Notes under the pieces: model-generated
The model's database searches: none
What the model saw: the letters and a program-made list of their open reading frames with translations, nothing else
What the model was told of the DNA's origin: nothing
In this document: positions 20,848 to 31,239 of the stretch, piece by piece
Numbering within the stretch: the stretch's first letter is position 1
Layout: each line of letters opens with the position of its first letter
Assembly (NCBI GenBank): GCA_029851415.1
Contig: CM056743.1
Location: forward strand, 31,450,714 to 31,514,713
DNA: 64,000 nucleotides
Direction: 5' to 3'
DNA from: Eretmocerus hayati
Taxonomy: Eukaryota; Arthropoda; Insecta; Hymenoptera; Aphelinidae
Position numbers and translations under genes: made by a program

Positions 20848-22332
20848 TTATTCGTACTTCAAAATAGAGTGTCTCAAAATAGACTTTATTTTGGAAATAG
20901 AGTCTGAAAAAAAATCGATCTCATTTTTATGATTATTTGCAAGAATAGCCATGCTATTCAACGGTGACTTTTCACGTAGGCTACTTCTCAGTTTATTTTG
21001 TGAAAAAAGAATCTCAGTTTGTCTTAATCGTATATCAGGTACACGAATGTCTACTTTGCTAAGCAAATCATTACAATCTATATAGTTTTGTATCAACTTA
21101 ACAAAGAATAGCAAATTTTGGTATTCTAGGAATGATTCTATGCTGCTTATTTGGAATTCAGCTGCTATTTGACTATAGTCGTGACTGTTTCTCTCCATAG
21201 GTTTTCCTATGTAGAAGGATAAGAATCTTAGGAATCTATGTTGGATTTTCTCTAAATCATACATATCTTGGGCAGTTTGAGGTTTCCAGACTTGAGAAGC
21301 ATAAATAATTGAAGACCTTACTAATGAGTTGTAAAGGGCACATATAGATTGTACTTCTCTGAAACTCGTTGTTTTTCTTTTTATAAATCCTAAAATTCTA
21401 TTTGCCTTGTTTTTAACATTTTTCATGTGAGTTTTGAAATTTAGCTTTGGGTCAAAAGTAACTCTAAGATCCTTGTTCTCACTTACTCTATCCAGCTTGG
21501 TGTTATCAAGAAAATACTCATATTCAATCAGTGGTTGTTTGCCAGAGTGAAATGACATGACTTTGCATTTAGAAATATTGAGATTAAGAAAGTTTACTTT
21601 ACACCACAGTTCGAATAAGGAAAGTTCATTTTGTAGTTTTTGAGCATCAGACTCGTTTTTAACTATCCGAAATAACTTCAAGTCATCAGCAAACAGTAAT
21701 ACCTTAGATTCAGTGAAACAATTTACAACATCATTTATAAATATATTGAACAAAAGAGCTGCCGAATGAGACCCCTGGGGCACTCCTGAGTTTATTGGAT
21801 ATTTATCAGAGAAGACAGATCCTATTTTCACACTTTGGGTACGATTGGTCAAAAAAGAATGGATCCATCGCAGCAAGGATCCTGTTATACCATAATCTTG
21901 AAGTTTAAGAAGCAGTGTTTCATGATGGACTGAGTCAAAAGCTTTACTAAAATCTGTATAGATGACATCAACTTGACCACCTTGATTTAGACTATCGAGC
22001 ACATATTCCTTGAACGAAATTAAATTTGTAGTAGTGGACTTTTTTGGCATAAATCCATGTTGTTGTTCGGCAATGAATTTGTGCAGGTGTTTAGCTAAAT
22101 TTTTCTCAACTAGAGAGTCAAGTATTTTTGGAAAAATACTGATTTTAGTAATTGGTCTGTAGTTTTTGACTTGCAGTGAATCTCCACTTTTAGGGATTGG
22201 TATTGCATAAGTACTTTTCCATATTTCTGGAAAACGTCCTTGGGACAGCGATTTGTTGAATAGTAATTGAAGTGGAATCATCAATTGAACTTGGCAATGT
22301 TTTACAAATCTAGAATGGATGCCATCAGGGCC
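20848..22332 (-). CDS. LINE ORF2 C-terminal part: reverse transcriptase
   Basis: Starts with GPDGIHSRF, the canonical beginning of LINE RT. It continues through NYRPITKISIFPKILD, EQQHGFMPKKST, VIYTDFSKAFDSVHH (motif A), GVPQGSHSAALLFNIFINDVV (motif B), LLFADDLKLF (catalytic motif C) and the thumb and C-terminal region ending at 20848. About 495 codons, with no stop or frameshift seen. Apart from the endonuclease change and the 1.8-kb insertion, the copy is well preserved. Confidence 0.92.
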   Translation of the reverse strand, partial: GPDGIHSRFVKHCQVQLMIPLQLLFNKSLSQGRFPEIWKSTYAIPIPKSGDSLQVKNYRPITKISIFPKILDSLVEKNLAKHLHKFIAEQQHGFMPKKSTTTNLISFKEYVLDSLNQGGQVDVIYTDFSKAFDSVHHETLLLKLQDYGITGSLLRWIHSFLTNRTQSVKIGSVFSDKYPINSGVPQGSHSAALLFNIFINDVVNCFTESKVLLFADDLKLFRIVKNESDAQKLQNELSLFELWCKVNFLNLNISKCKVMSFHSGKQPLIEYEYFLDNTKLDRVSENKDLRVTFDPKLNFKTHMKNVKNKANRILGFIKRKTTSFREVQSICALYNSLVRSSIIYASQVWKPQTAQDMYDLEKIQHRFLRFLSFYIGKPMERNSHDYSQIAAEFQISSIESFLEYQNLLFFVKLIQNYIDCNDLLSKVDIRVPDIRLRQTEILFSQNKLRSSLREKSPLNSMAILANNHKNEIDFFSDSISKIKSILRHSILKYE

Positions 22333-22335
22333 AAC

Positions 22336-24120
22336 TAGTCCGGGGTCTAGGTAGGCTCCCGTATGCACTTTGACGTGCGACCATGAAACAAACGTATTTT
22401 AACGTATTTTTTTGCGTAGAATCCGAATCCGTCATTATTTTTCACATATGTGGTGCAGAAGACCTTCAAAAATGCATTTTTCTAACCTAAAACCGGTGTT
22501 CTCGTGAGCTTGTTAATAGCAATCGTGTTTCATGTTTTAAAACCTCTGCATGAGTTGAGATATGTCGTGTGAGGTATCCGAGCATCAATTTTGAGTCCCT
22601 GAGAAGGAATATACAGGGTGCTTTCCGCTGTAACTAGCGCTGAGTATATAACAAGGGGTCTGCTGCGCGAGACTCCTCGTCTCAAGCGAGATCAAAATGT
22701 CTGTCTCACATCGACATCCTAGTGCCACAATAACATCAGATCTGACTCTCCCTTACCTCCCCCCCCCCCCCAAGCAATATACAGGGTGCATTTCCGACAA
22801 ATGCAGCCAACGTGGATGGAATTGATTTGAAATGATCCATTTGACGTAGGAAGGTTTCAAAGAAGGTAGCCTTTTCCACATCACGATTCCATCGAAAGAT
22901 ATAGATCGATCATCCTCAACTAGTCAATGATCATCTTGAACTCTTTCATCGAATGATGACATTAAGGCAGAAGCTGTAGGTCCTGCTACCATGTGTACTT
23001 CATTGTTACCAAAATTATTTCCAACTACACGATTATCACGATGCGAGGCACCGTTGAGCGGATTTCCGGTACTAGCAAATCTTGGAGACATCTCTTCCAA
23101 CGTAATACGATTCTTATCGATTATTAATTTCCAATGGTAGAAACTTGAAGTCGTTCCTTCTCAATGATCTTCGTGTCAAAACTCGTTTGATTGTTGTTTG
23201 CCGTAACCATAGCAACGTTAGGATAGTGATATGCGGAGTTCCTCTATACAAAAAGTAAATTTACTATATATGTATATGTATACATATACATGTATATCAG
23301 GTATACGTGTACATGCACATGATTCATTTACCAATAACTGCTCTGATAATTGCTAATCATTCGGTTCAGAGCTGACAAACAAAAATATCGATAATTCTAG
23401 AATCATTTCAAATCAATTCCATCCACGTTGGCTGCATTTGTCGGAAATGCACCCTGTATATTGCATAGACATATGGAGTATAGACTGCCAGTCTCGTATC
23501 TTGGCCGTTGACGTCGAGGCCCCCAATGAGAGTGAGAGAGACGCAACATAGAAATCGCGTGTTAGAAGCGTGCGCCTTGGAGCATGCCGTCTCTTCCACT
23601 CTCACGCAAAGGTCTATGTCTCGATGACAACGGCGAGTATACGGGACCAGCAGTCTATACTTCTATGTCTATGGTATATTGCTTGGGGGGGGGGGGGGGG
23701 GTAAGGGGGGTCAGATCTGATGTTATTGTGGCACTAGGATGTCGATGTGAGACAGACATTTTGATCCCGCTTGAGACGAGGAGTCTCGCGCAGCAGACCC
23801 CTTGTTATATACTCAGCGATAGTTACAGCGGAAAGCAACCTGTATATTCCTTCTCAGGGACTCAAAATTGATGCTCGGACACCTCACACGACATATCTCA
23901 ACTCATGCAGAGGTTTTAAAACATGAAACACGATTGCTATTAACAAGCTCACGAGAACACCGGTTTTAGGTTAGAAAAATGCATTTTTGAAGGTCTTCTG
24001 CACCACTTATGTAAAAAATAATGACGGATTCGGATTCTACGCAAAAAAATACGTTAAAATACGTTTGTTTCATGGTCGCACGTCAAAGTGCATACGGGAG
24101 CCTACCTAGACCCCGGACTA
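22336..24120. mobile_element. 1,785-bp foldback element inserted in LINE ORF2
   Basis: Terminal inverted repeats of about 440 bp (22336 to about 22775; about 23683 to 24120) start TAGTCCGGGGTCTAGG. A second inverted block (about 22776-22840 and 23401-23464) continues the fold, displaced on the right by the MITE at 23464. It is flanked by AAC on both sides (22333-22335 and 24121-24123), that is, a GTT codon in the LINE frame duplicated. Arms contain C13 (22759-22771) and G17 (23685-23701) runs. No transposase frame. Confidence 0.88.
23464..23673. mobile_element. 210-bp MITE with 8-bp target duplication
   Basis: Ends CATAGACATA with an extended imperfect inverted repeat (AGTATAGACTGC, CGTAT). 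Direct copies of GTATATTG lie at 23456-23463 and 23674-23681. The other arm of the host foldback lacks the insertion, which confirms the boundaries. An 8-bp duplication fits hAT or P-like transposition. Confidence 0.82.
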
Positions 24121-24123
24121 AAC

Positions 24124-25515
24124 ACCTGCAGATTCATTGCAATTTTGTAGTTCCTGCCAAATCGACTCCATTTCAATTTCAATATTTGATACCATGAATG
24201 CTTCGTAAGATGTACTAGTTTTACTAGTGGGATTTTGATGAGCATTATCATAAAAGGAAGAAAAGTATTTGGCAAAAAGATTAGAAGCAGTGGTGCAATC
24301 GGAGGCGATGTCATTGCCGTATTGAATATTTTGGGGGATGGACTTTGAATTTTTAGCATTGGCAAAATTCCAGAAGCATTTTGGATTTGTTTGAACATTG
24401 CTTTCCACATTTTTCACGTATTTTGCATAGGCTATATTTATGAGTTTCTTGCACTTGGTTCTTTGTTTGCTGAATTCTTCATAGTCACTTTCTAACCACG
24501 ATTGTTTGAAATTGAAATGTAGCTTTTTCTTTAATTTTACTTCTTTCCTTATTATTTTGTCAAACCAAGGTGGGTAAGTAGTTGTATATTTTCTTGTATA
24601 GGGTATATTGCCTGCAATGATGCCGAATAAACAGTTGTAAAAGCCATCAATTGCTACATCAATATGCATATGCTCGCTGATGATCTTATGCCAATCTATT
24701 TTTGCTAACTCAGAGTTAATTTTGCCATAATCAGCAGCTTTGAAATTGAAATAGAATTCATCGGATTGAAAATATGCAAGTGACTCAAGTGAAATGTAAG
24801 AATTTAGAGCTTTATGAAATTTGGTATTCTCAATTAGAGGATCTAAGCTTATTTCATTTTTAATGTTCATTGAAGTAGAAAATATCAAATCCAAATTATT
24901 ATCATAATAATTGGGGACACCAAAAGCACTTTTTACACCACACTGATTAATTACAAGCTCTAGCCCTGAAACACCACGTTCAACAGCCTTGACTGAATTT
25001 TCACCCACAGCGTAGACTATGTTGTTGTTATTCAGCCATGAGAATCCAGGCAAATTGAAGTCTCCATTCATTACCAGCTCAGCTGTCGGAAATTTGGCAC
25101 ATGCATCTTGAATTTGCTCACCAACCAGTTCAAATGCTTGTACAAACTCATCAGATGTTGAAGAGCTAATAGGTGGGATATAGGATGTTGAAACTAGGAT
25201 TATCTTATATCCTATATTAAGCTTGATTATAGCCGATTCAAATGACCTTGAAGTTGATGATATGACTTGAAAAGGTATTTTGTTTTTCACATATATTAGA
25301 ATCCCACCACCTCTGGATTTACCGCTTACTTCAAGATTTCTATCAATCCTTATACAATTGAAACCTGGTATTTCTAGTTCATTATCTGTAACATTATCAT
25401 CACACCAAGATTCGGTCAGGCAGATAACATCATAATCAATGCAGGAAACAAGTAGAGTCTTCTTCAATGATGTTAATTTGTTCTTGATACTGCATACATT
25501 TTGATAGTATATATT
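24124..25515 (-). CDS. LINE ORF2 N-terminal part: APE-type endonuclease
   Basis: The frame opens with NIYYQNVCSIKNKL at 25515, the usual start of Jockey/CR1 endonucleases, and has no early ATG. It overlaps the ORF1 stop, which suggests reinitiation or frameshifting. Catalytic-type motifs are DYDVICLTESW and MNGDFNLPGFSW. The last active-site motif, usually SDH, reads as NTKFHKALN, so the histidine region is present but the aspartate is not. The conserved linker to RT follows, and the frame is cut at codon level by the foldback at 24120. The frame resumes at 22332 if one copy of the 3-bp duplication is disregarded. Confidence 0.85.
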
Positions 25516-26648
25516 CAGGCCAGCTGATAGTTTTTTGATTGATGCTTAGATTGCTGATGAGGATTTTTAGGCTTCTCACCATTGTTAAAACCATTGCCAG
25601 TTCTTTGATTATTTTTCAGTGATTGGCTGTAATTATTGCTTTCATTCATATGAGAGCCTGTAGGAGCGTTGACTTGGCCTTCAGGATTAGATGTTTTCAT
25701 TTTGATTATAGATGGTATGCCTCTAACATATTTAATTGCTATGTCTTTTTCACCTTTATTTTTTCTTTCTTCAAGTCTCTGTGCTAAGGTAATCATTTGC
25801 TGCTGCTGTGCTTGAGTCTTGTCACTGGCACATCTTATAGTACCACTGCAGAATTTTCTTTGATTGCGTAGAATCCATTTAGCATCTTCTGCTGTTTGTA
25901 ATATAAGTTTGACTGGTCTTGATTTTTCTGCTACTTCTTTTCCAATTCTGTAAAACTGTATGTCTTTGAAATTGAAAGGAGCCCTTGCCAACATATTTTG
26001 AATCACTTGAGATAGGTATAACGGATCATTATTCTCATGGATACCAAAGACTATCACATTCTTCTCTCTATATATTCTTTCTCGTATTTCATTCACAAGG
26101 GTATCACTCATATCACTTTCATTATTCTGCTTAGCAGACTCTAGCACAGTCATTCTTGACTCAAGATCATTTATATCACTTTCAATAACTTCAATTTTTT
26201 TAGAGATTGCTTCAATTTGTGTTGATATAGAGCTAGTCTTAGAGTCAATATTATTGTTAATAGCATTGGTACATTTGTTCATTTCTTTTATTATCAGTTT
26301 TTTTATGTCAGTAAGCAGATCACCATCAGATAATTTTCCTTTAGTATTGTCAGCGCCTTGAGAGCCTGTTTTATTTTTCAGACTAAAATCTTCACCATCT
26401 TCTATTTGCTCATCCGTTTCAGAATTATTAGAATTTATAGTGCCATTTCCATCTTGAGGATTTTTATGCCCGTTTGGGCAGCAATTAGTAAAAGAGCCGT
26501 CTTCTCTAGGACCAGCCCTTTCAGCACACAAGGGATGATAAGTGGCATCACAGCTTTCGCACAGAGCAAATAATTCTTTTAGAGGGCCCTTATTAGGACA
26601 AGAAAAGCAGTAGAACTTATCTCCTTCTTGCACTTTGTATAGCTTCAT
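25515..26648 (-). CDS. LINE ORF1 protein with PHD-like zinc finger
   Basis: The ATG at 26648 (MKLYKVQEGDKFYCFSC) is preferred, since the open frame upstream has only a GTG. The N-terminus has a Cys/His-rich finger (FYCFSC, ALCESCDATYHPLC, CC; PHD-like). An acidic low-complexity linker, a coiled-coil region (TSISTQIEAISKKIEVIESDIND...) and an RNA-recognition-like stretch (NVIVFGIHENNDPLYLSQVI...FYRIGK) follow, then a Gln/Asn/Lys-rich tail. Finger plus coiled coil plus RRM-like domain is the arrangement described for ORF1 of CR1-group LINEs, where the protein coats element RNA. The TGA at 25517-25515 overlaps the start of the ORF2 frame. Confidence 0.8.
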   Translation of the reverse strand: MKLYKVQEGDKFYCFSCPNKGPLKELFALCESCDATYHPLCAERAGPREDGSFTNCCPNGHKNPQDGNGTINSNNSETDEQIEDGEDFSLKNKTGSQGADNTKGKLSDGDLLTDIKKLIIKEMNKCTNAINNNIDSKTSSISTQIEAISKKIEVIESDINDLESRMTVLESAKQNNESDMSDTLVNEIRERIYREKNVIVFGIHENNDPLYLSQVIQNMLARAPFNFKDIQFYRIGKEVAEKSRPVKLILQTAEDAKWILRNQRKFCSGTIRCASDKTQAQQQQMITLAQRLEERKNKGEKDIAIKYVRGIPSIIKMKTSNPEGQVNAPTGSHMNESNNYSQSLKNNQRTGNGFNNGEKPKNPHQQSKHQSKNYQLA

Positions 26649-26885
26649 GGTTGGCACATGGATATGCACTATGCGCCGTATAGGTTAGAAATTGTAATCC
26701 GTTTGTTCTCTGCAAATCTTTGAAGTAATACTTGAACCGATTGAATTTATTGATCCACTTTTGAGTATATTCAAATAACTTATTCGTTTTTTAGTCTCTG
26801 GATCAACTATAACTGAAATACTCTCAAAATATAAATTAACAATTACATGAGCGATCCTACCCGTGCGACACCTAGCGCTTCTGCT

Positions 26886-27542
26886 TGCTGAATCTAAGAC
26901 ACAAAGCTACCACGAGTGATCGGAATGAGAATAGATCCACTCCGACAAATCTGTTTTGACCTTATTCCAGTTGCTGTTTGAGTTGCGAACTGAGATATGA
27001 GTGACAGAGTGACATTGAAGACAGAGTCTAAGTCCAATGGACAATTAAAAGACACATAGCATCTCATGATATTAAATCACACAACTGTGGTGATCATCAT
27101 TTGCAGCATAGAATTGCACTCATTCTCACAGTAAAAAATCAAATAACACACATTGCTAGCATACGTAAAAAAATCTAGCTCCCACACCCCTGCCACAAAT
27201 ATGAGAAAATTCCACTTCAACCTTCCTGATTCTCATCACACAGCAAGGACTGATCACATATTTCATTTCAAAGTGAATCAAGGAGGATTTTTTATACGCT
27301 AGGTACAAGGGGGAATTAGAGATATTGTAGTATAAGGCAAGTTCGACCGCATTCTGGAAACTGAGATATCTGAAAATGCATAAATCATCAAAAAAGAATT
27401 GCGTTCTGCATGAAATCAAGAGGTTATTTGTCAGCATCACGTTTTCTGTCTTCTGCTGTGCAGTTTGTTGGGAGGGCGCGCGCGTGTAGAGCGTATGGAG
27501 TTTGCGTAGTGTGTGGAGTTTAGGATAAGCGTAATAGTCCTA
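26886..27542 (-). repeat. Right long inverted repeat of the 8.4-kb structure
   Basis: Reverse complement of 19164-19822. Similarity starts abruptly inward at the CTTGCTGAATCTAAG block near 26884-26898 and ends outward at 27542. Confidence 0.88.
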
Positions 27543-28430
27543 GCAACATAGACCCGTATTCGCTCCGAGACGCGCGCTTTTGAAATTCAAAACGGGCGAT
27601 TGTGCGCGACCCGTGGCCACCACATTCACTACAACTGGCGTACTGTGCAGCAGACGGCGAATCTTCGTAAGGGTCAAACTCGAAAACCATCGCTCAAATG
27701 TGACAACGATAAGCGAGAAAGTTGTAGAACTTGTAAAAACGAAGAGTTTGAGTGGTCGTGAGCCTAAATCTGAGCAAATTTGAGCTAGTTGAGGCGATTT
27801 CGAGATTTGGCGTGCTTTTAGCATAGGCGTCGCAACCGCCACTCAAGCCGCGGGCTCGCATCCATTCTTTCGAGCTCCGTGAATCTTTCAATATTGCTCA
27901 GATTGATATCCAGAACAGCTCAAAATCTTCGTAATTAAATTTCCAACAACTTTGTCGCTTACTGTTAGCAGGTTCAAGCTACGGTTTTCTCCAAAATTCA
28001 CGAAAACCCCGTCTGCGCCTATATGCTGTGCCTCGCTGTGCACGCTCAATATTGTCATTGGCATGGCGCAGCATGGCGTCACCCTGCAGTACGCCAGTTG
28101 TACTTCCAAAGTCAGCCACTACGTGGCGCTCCGCTGAATCTCGGAGCGAATAGAAGCACAGGTCCCGTGAAGCTCTGCGGGGCCAGAGCTTGGGTTACCG
28201 CTCGTTAGTTCGGTAACCCAACCGACAGGTGGCGACCCGTTCGGGTTACTCTTGGCGTGTCCGTGTATACTAACACAAGCGACATTCCAGCGTAGCAAAT
28301 GCACTGCAAGTTTACAAGACATACATCCGACTGGGGATGTTGTTGTTATGAATGTGTTGATGATAACAGCCTGTTTTATTTACAATATTAACCCGACAAG
28401 GTTGCAAAATTCATTACAGGAAACCAAATA
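27543..28430. other. GC-richer segment without a supported gene
   Basis: Contains scattered inverted words (TATTCGCTCCGAGA near 27556, reversed near 28138) and several short overlapping open frames on both strands, none with a recognisable domain. Probably repetitive. Confidence 0.35.
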
Positions 28431-28494
28431 ACAAGCCCCGTATGGGGCAAGCAGTTTATATAAAAGTTTTTGATCACTTTCGCATAGTGCTTCA

Positions 28495-28571
28495 GCGGCT
28501 TAGTCGGCAACGTTCTTGCACTCTGTTTTGCTGAACCGGGTTCGAATCTCGGAATTTTCAATTTTTTTTTT
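28495..28571 (+). ncRNA. tRNA-like Pol III promoter, probable SINE head
   Basis: An A-box-like GCGGCTTAGTCGG (28495-28507) is followed by a good B box GGTTCGAATCT (28539-28549) inside a 5-bp T stem (CCGGG/CTCGG) and then a T10 run at 28562-28571 that could end Pol III transcription. No acceptor stem pairs with the downstream bases, so it is not a functional tRNA. A TATATAAAAG box lies at 28453-28462 and a GCCCCGTATGGGGC palindrome at 28434-28447. Confidence 0.45.
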
Positions 28572-30629
28572 GTTCTCCGCCGTTATTTCTTCGTAGTTTT
28601 ATGAAATACAGTTAGGTTTTAATGTAATTGAGTTTTTTTCTATTGTTTTCTTATAAGTCGAGAAAGTTTTGATATAATGAATTTTAATTTGCTTTATGAA
28701 CTTATATTAAGATTTTTTCGATTGAAGAATCAAAATATTTTCGATTTCAATTTAAATAATATCGACATGAAAATTGAGATGAAGTATTCTGCATGATATT
28801 GTTCAAGGTAATCCGTTTGGACCCACGAACCACACATTGAGAAAGAAATAAAAGTGATGATCATTAAACCCGAATCTTGAAGTATCTTGGATGGAGAAAA
28901 TTTTACCAGTTCAAGAACAAGAACTGCTTTGATGCAGTTTTAAAAGTCTACAAAAATTATGTCCCGACATATATTTTGTTAAAATGAGTCTCTTTTGAAT
29001 TATCAGAGAAAAACAATTGAGGGGGTGGGTGGAAAAAGGGCGTAATTGCAAAACGGTCATTTTGTGAAATTCAATAAAAACTTAATAAAAATCGCTACAG
29101 ACATAATTGGACCAGTTGACTTAACTTATTTCGAAGAAAATAACATTCTCGAAATAGCTTAGGCGGGCACGCTTCCGACCGAGCTACCGTTGGTCACCAA
29201 TGGTAGAATGAGATGTGTCTCATAAGCTGCTTGCTCCTGCGGGGCTAGGGATTGGTGGTATTTTATCAAATATATTCCGGTTCTTTATTACCTTACAACT
29301 TGCGAGTAACGGGCATGTTCTCCATCCAAACAAGCCTTCTAATTAGGCCATCAATACACTTTTCATTCAATCCATTCACATTCGCTCGAGCATTTCTCAT
29401 ATGCGGCGAAGGCTCTGATATACGTAGGAATGAATATTGAATGCTCTGAAGAACCTCTTCACAATACCATTCCAATTTACCGAGGCAGAAACGATTTACT
29501 CGTCATAATTCAAATCTCGACGGTTGCGACGGAGTTTCGGAGCGAATTTGAGCTGCCGCCACAGCGATGCTTGCAAAGCTTGCGCGACAGTCGCGCTGCC
29601 ATGCGGCCAACTCAATAACCTTGCCTGGCCCCGCGTCGCCCATAAGGACTTGTGCTTCTATACGGGTCTATCTTCGTTCCTACTGGCAGGGACACCTCTA
29701 TGGGGATTCTCGCTTCGACAAGCGTTGCTCCTGCTCGAGTGCTCAGAGTACAGCTTAGGTAGGGCTCAGCACTCTGCTCAGTGCTCGGCACAGAACAGAA
29801 ACGGACCAGTGGTTCTCAAACTCTCATATGTGCAAAATTGCTTTTTCGGGGCAGTCCATAAAATACGTAAGAGATTCAAGAGTTCTAGAATATAATTTTT
29901 CTAATGACCTGCTGGTTCTATAAGCGATTTTGAAGGTTGATATAATGACGTACGTGAGAAGTTAGAGAGGATAGAGAGTCACGAGATATCCAAAATCTTA
30001 CGGCGCCCCAGCCCCACCCGCGGGTAGGAATAGCGTTGTTCACGTAATTTTTGGATAGTCCCTTAATTTTCCCGCCATGTTTCCATTTGATAAAGGCCCG
30101 CTCACGAATGAACATCACGAAACAAAGGTGAACTTTTTAAATAGAAATTTTTAATTAAAACCAGTCTTTGCGAGATGAAATATGAATTGATTTTTCTTAT
30201 GATAATAGTTGTTATAGATATTGTTTTGCTTTTTTATATATATCTATCAACCGCTCTTACACAGATATATTTTGGATTCCTTATTTCACGTCTAAACTAT
30301 GATTTTATTGATATAATATTGATGAATTATAATTGAACCTCATCTACAAAAATATAGTGGAACCGAAGATATAATAGCGTTCTATAAAGCCTGCTTGTTC
30401 ATCATGCATTTGACGCAATACATTAAAACTTTATATGGGAACATAATAACAAAATCCAAAGAATGTGTTCGTTTGAACAAAACTTGACTTCTTGCACAGA
30501 ACCTTTTGAGAAACATCAAGTGCAAAGGTCACTCTTAACCCTAATCTAATATTGAACATATATATGACATAGAGATAATAACGTGGTTAAAATAATAAGT
30601 CTTAATTCCTAGAACATCATTCACGGCTA
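28572..30629. other. No gene recognised
   Basis: AT-rich up to about 29500, then a GC-richer patch (29530-29810) with no open frame that I can assign. A weak tRNA-like A box occurs on the minus strand near 29190. Confidence 0.35.
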
Positions 30630-30831
30630 TGCAGCTCCAGCTGTACGTAAAACGATCTACGTAAAAGTTCAAAGAATACTTCACAAGTTAGTATAAAGAT
30701 CGGCAATCAAAAGATTCTCAAAAAGAGCGTTGCAGCTCCAGCTGTACGTAAAACGATCTACGTAAAAATTCAAAGAATACTTCACAAGTTATTGTAAAGA
30801 TCGGCAATCAAAAGATTCTCAAAAAAGCGTA
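30630..30831. repeat. 101-bp tandem duplication
   Basis: Two adjacent copies (30630-30730 and 30731-30831) differ at only a few bases. Each starts TGCAGCTCCAGCTGTACG and ends in AGCGT after TTCTCAAAAA. The CAGCTCCAGCTG block is itself a near-palindrome. Confidence 0.85.
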
Positions 30832-31239
30832 GTATCCATCTAAGAAATGGATATGACATGCCACAAGTCTTTAGAACTAAATTTCAAACAAATTGCTCCA
30901 GCGATGGAGATGTCTCGATGTACATCTTTCGTGAAAATTGAGAAATTCTAATTAGAGAAAAGAGAGATTACAAATTCTCCTGGAAAAAACGGAGAGGAAA
31001 TATAGTCAAACTTGCAAAATGATGAATGATTCGATGAGTTACATTCCCTCGCATATGTATAAGAAAAAATATGTAGCTCATCAGCCTCAAAGTCTGTCTG
31101 AAGATTTGCGTAGCCAGTTCTTCATCTCTTTTTCTATCTCGTAGTACGTATTATTTTTGAGATTTTCCATGTCTGAAACTACAGCTGAAATAATACATAA
31201 AATCGTATCATGCGGAATTGCGAGTTATTGGAGATATGA

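Larger units (their letters stand above)
20490..26700 (-). mobile_element. CR1/Jockey-like LINE, two ORFs, interrupted
   Basis: Minus-strand non-LTR element. Its 3' end carries a (TAAAA)n-like tail at 20486-20515, preceded by a 3' UTR. ORF2 covers 20848-22332 (RT and C-terminus) plus 24124-25515 (endonuclease), and ORF1 covers 25515-26648. The only gap in ORF2 is the 1,785-bp foldback at 22336-24120. The 5' end lies somewhere in 26650-26880 and was not fixed. The clade is assigned from APE endonuclease plus RT plus a PHD-like ORF1. CR1 and Jockey were not separated. Confidence 0.85.
19164..27542. mobile_element. 8.4-kb structure with long terminal inverted repeats
   Basis: Sequence 19164-19822 recurs in reverse complement at 26886-27542. 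At inspected positions only isolated differences occur (for example TTTGTTTC against TTTGTGTC near the inner edge). The outer ends read TAGGACTATTACGC. Outside them similarity stops at once, and apart from the TA included in both ends no target duplication is seen. The interior holds a foldback (19820-20489), a CR1/Jockey-like LINE with its own insertions, and about 200 bp of other DNA. No transposase was recognised. It may be a non-autonomous TIR transposon expanded by insertions, or an inverted duplication. Confidence 0.8.

Noticed and set aside
29150..29210. tRNA-like TAGCTCGGTCGGAAGCG on the minus strand
   Set aside because: Resembles an A box, but no convincing B box, T stem or terminator follows.
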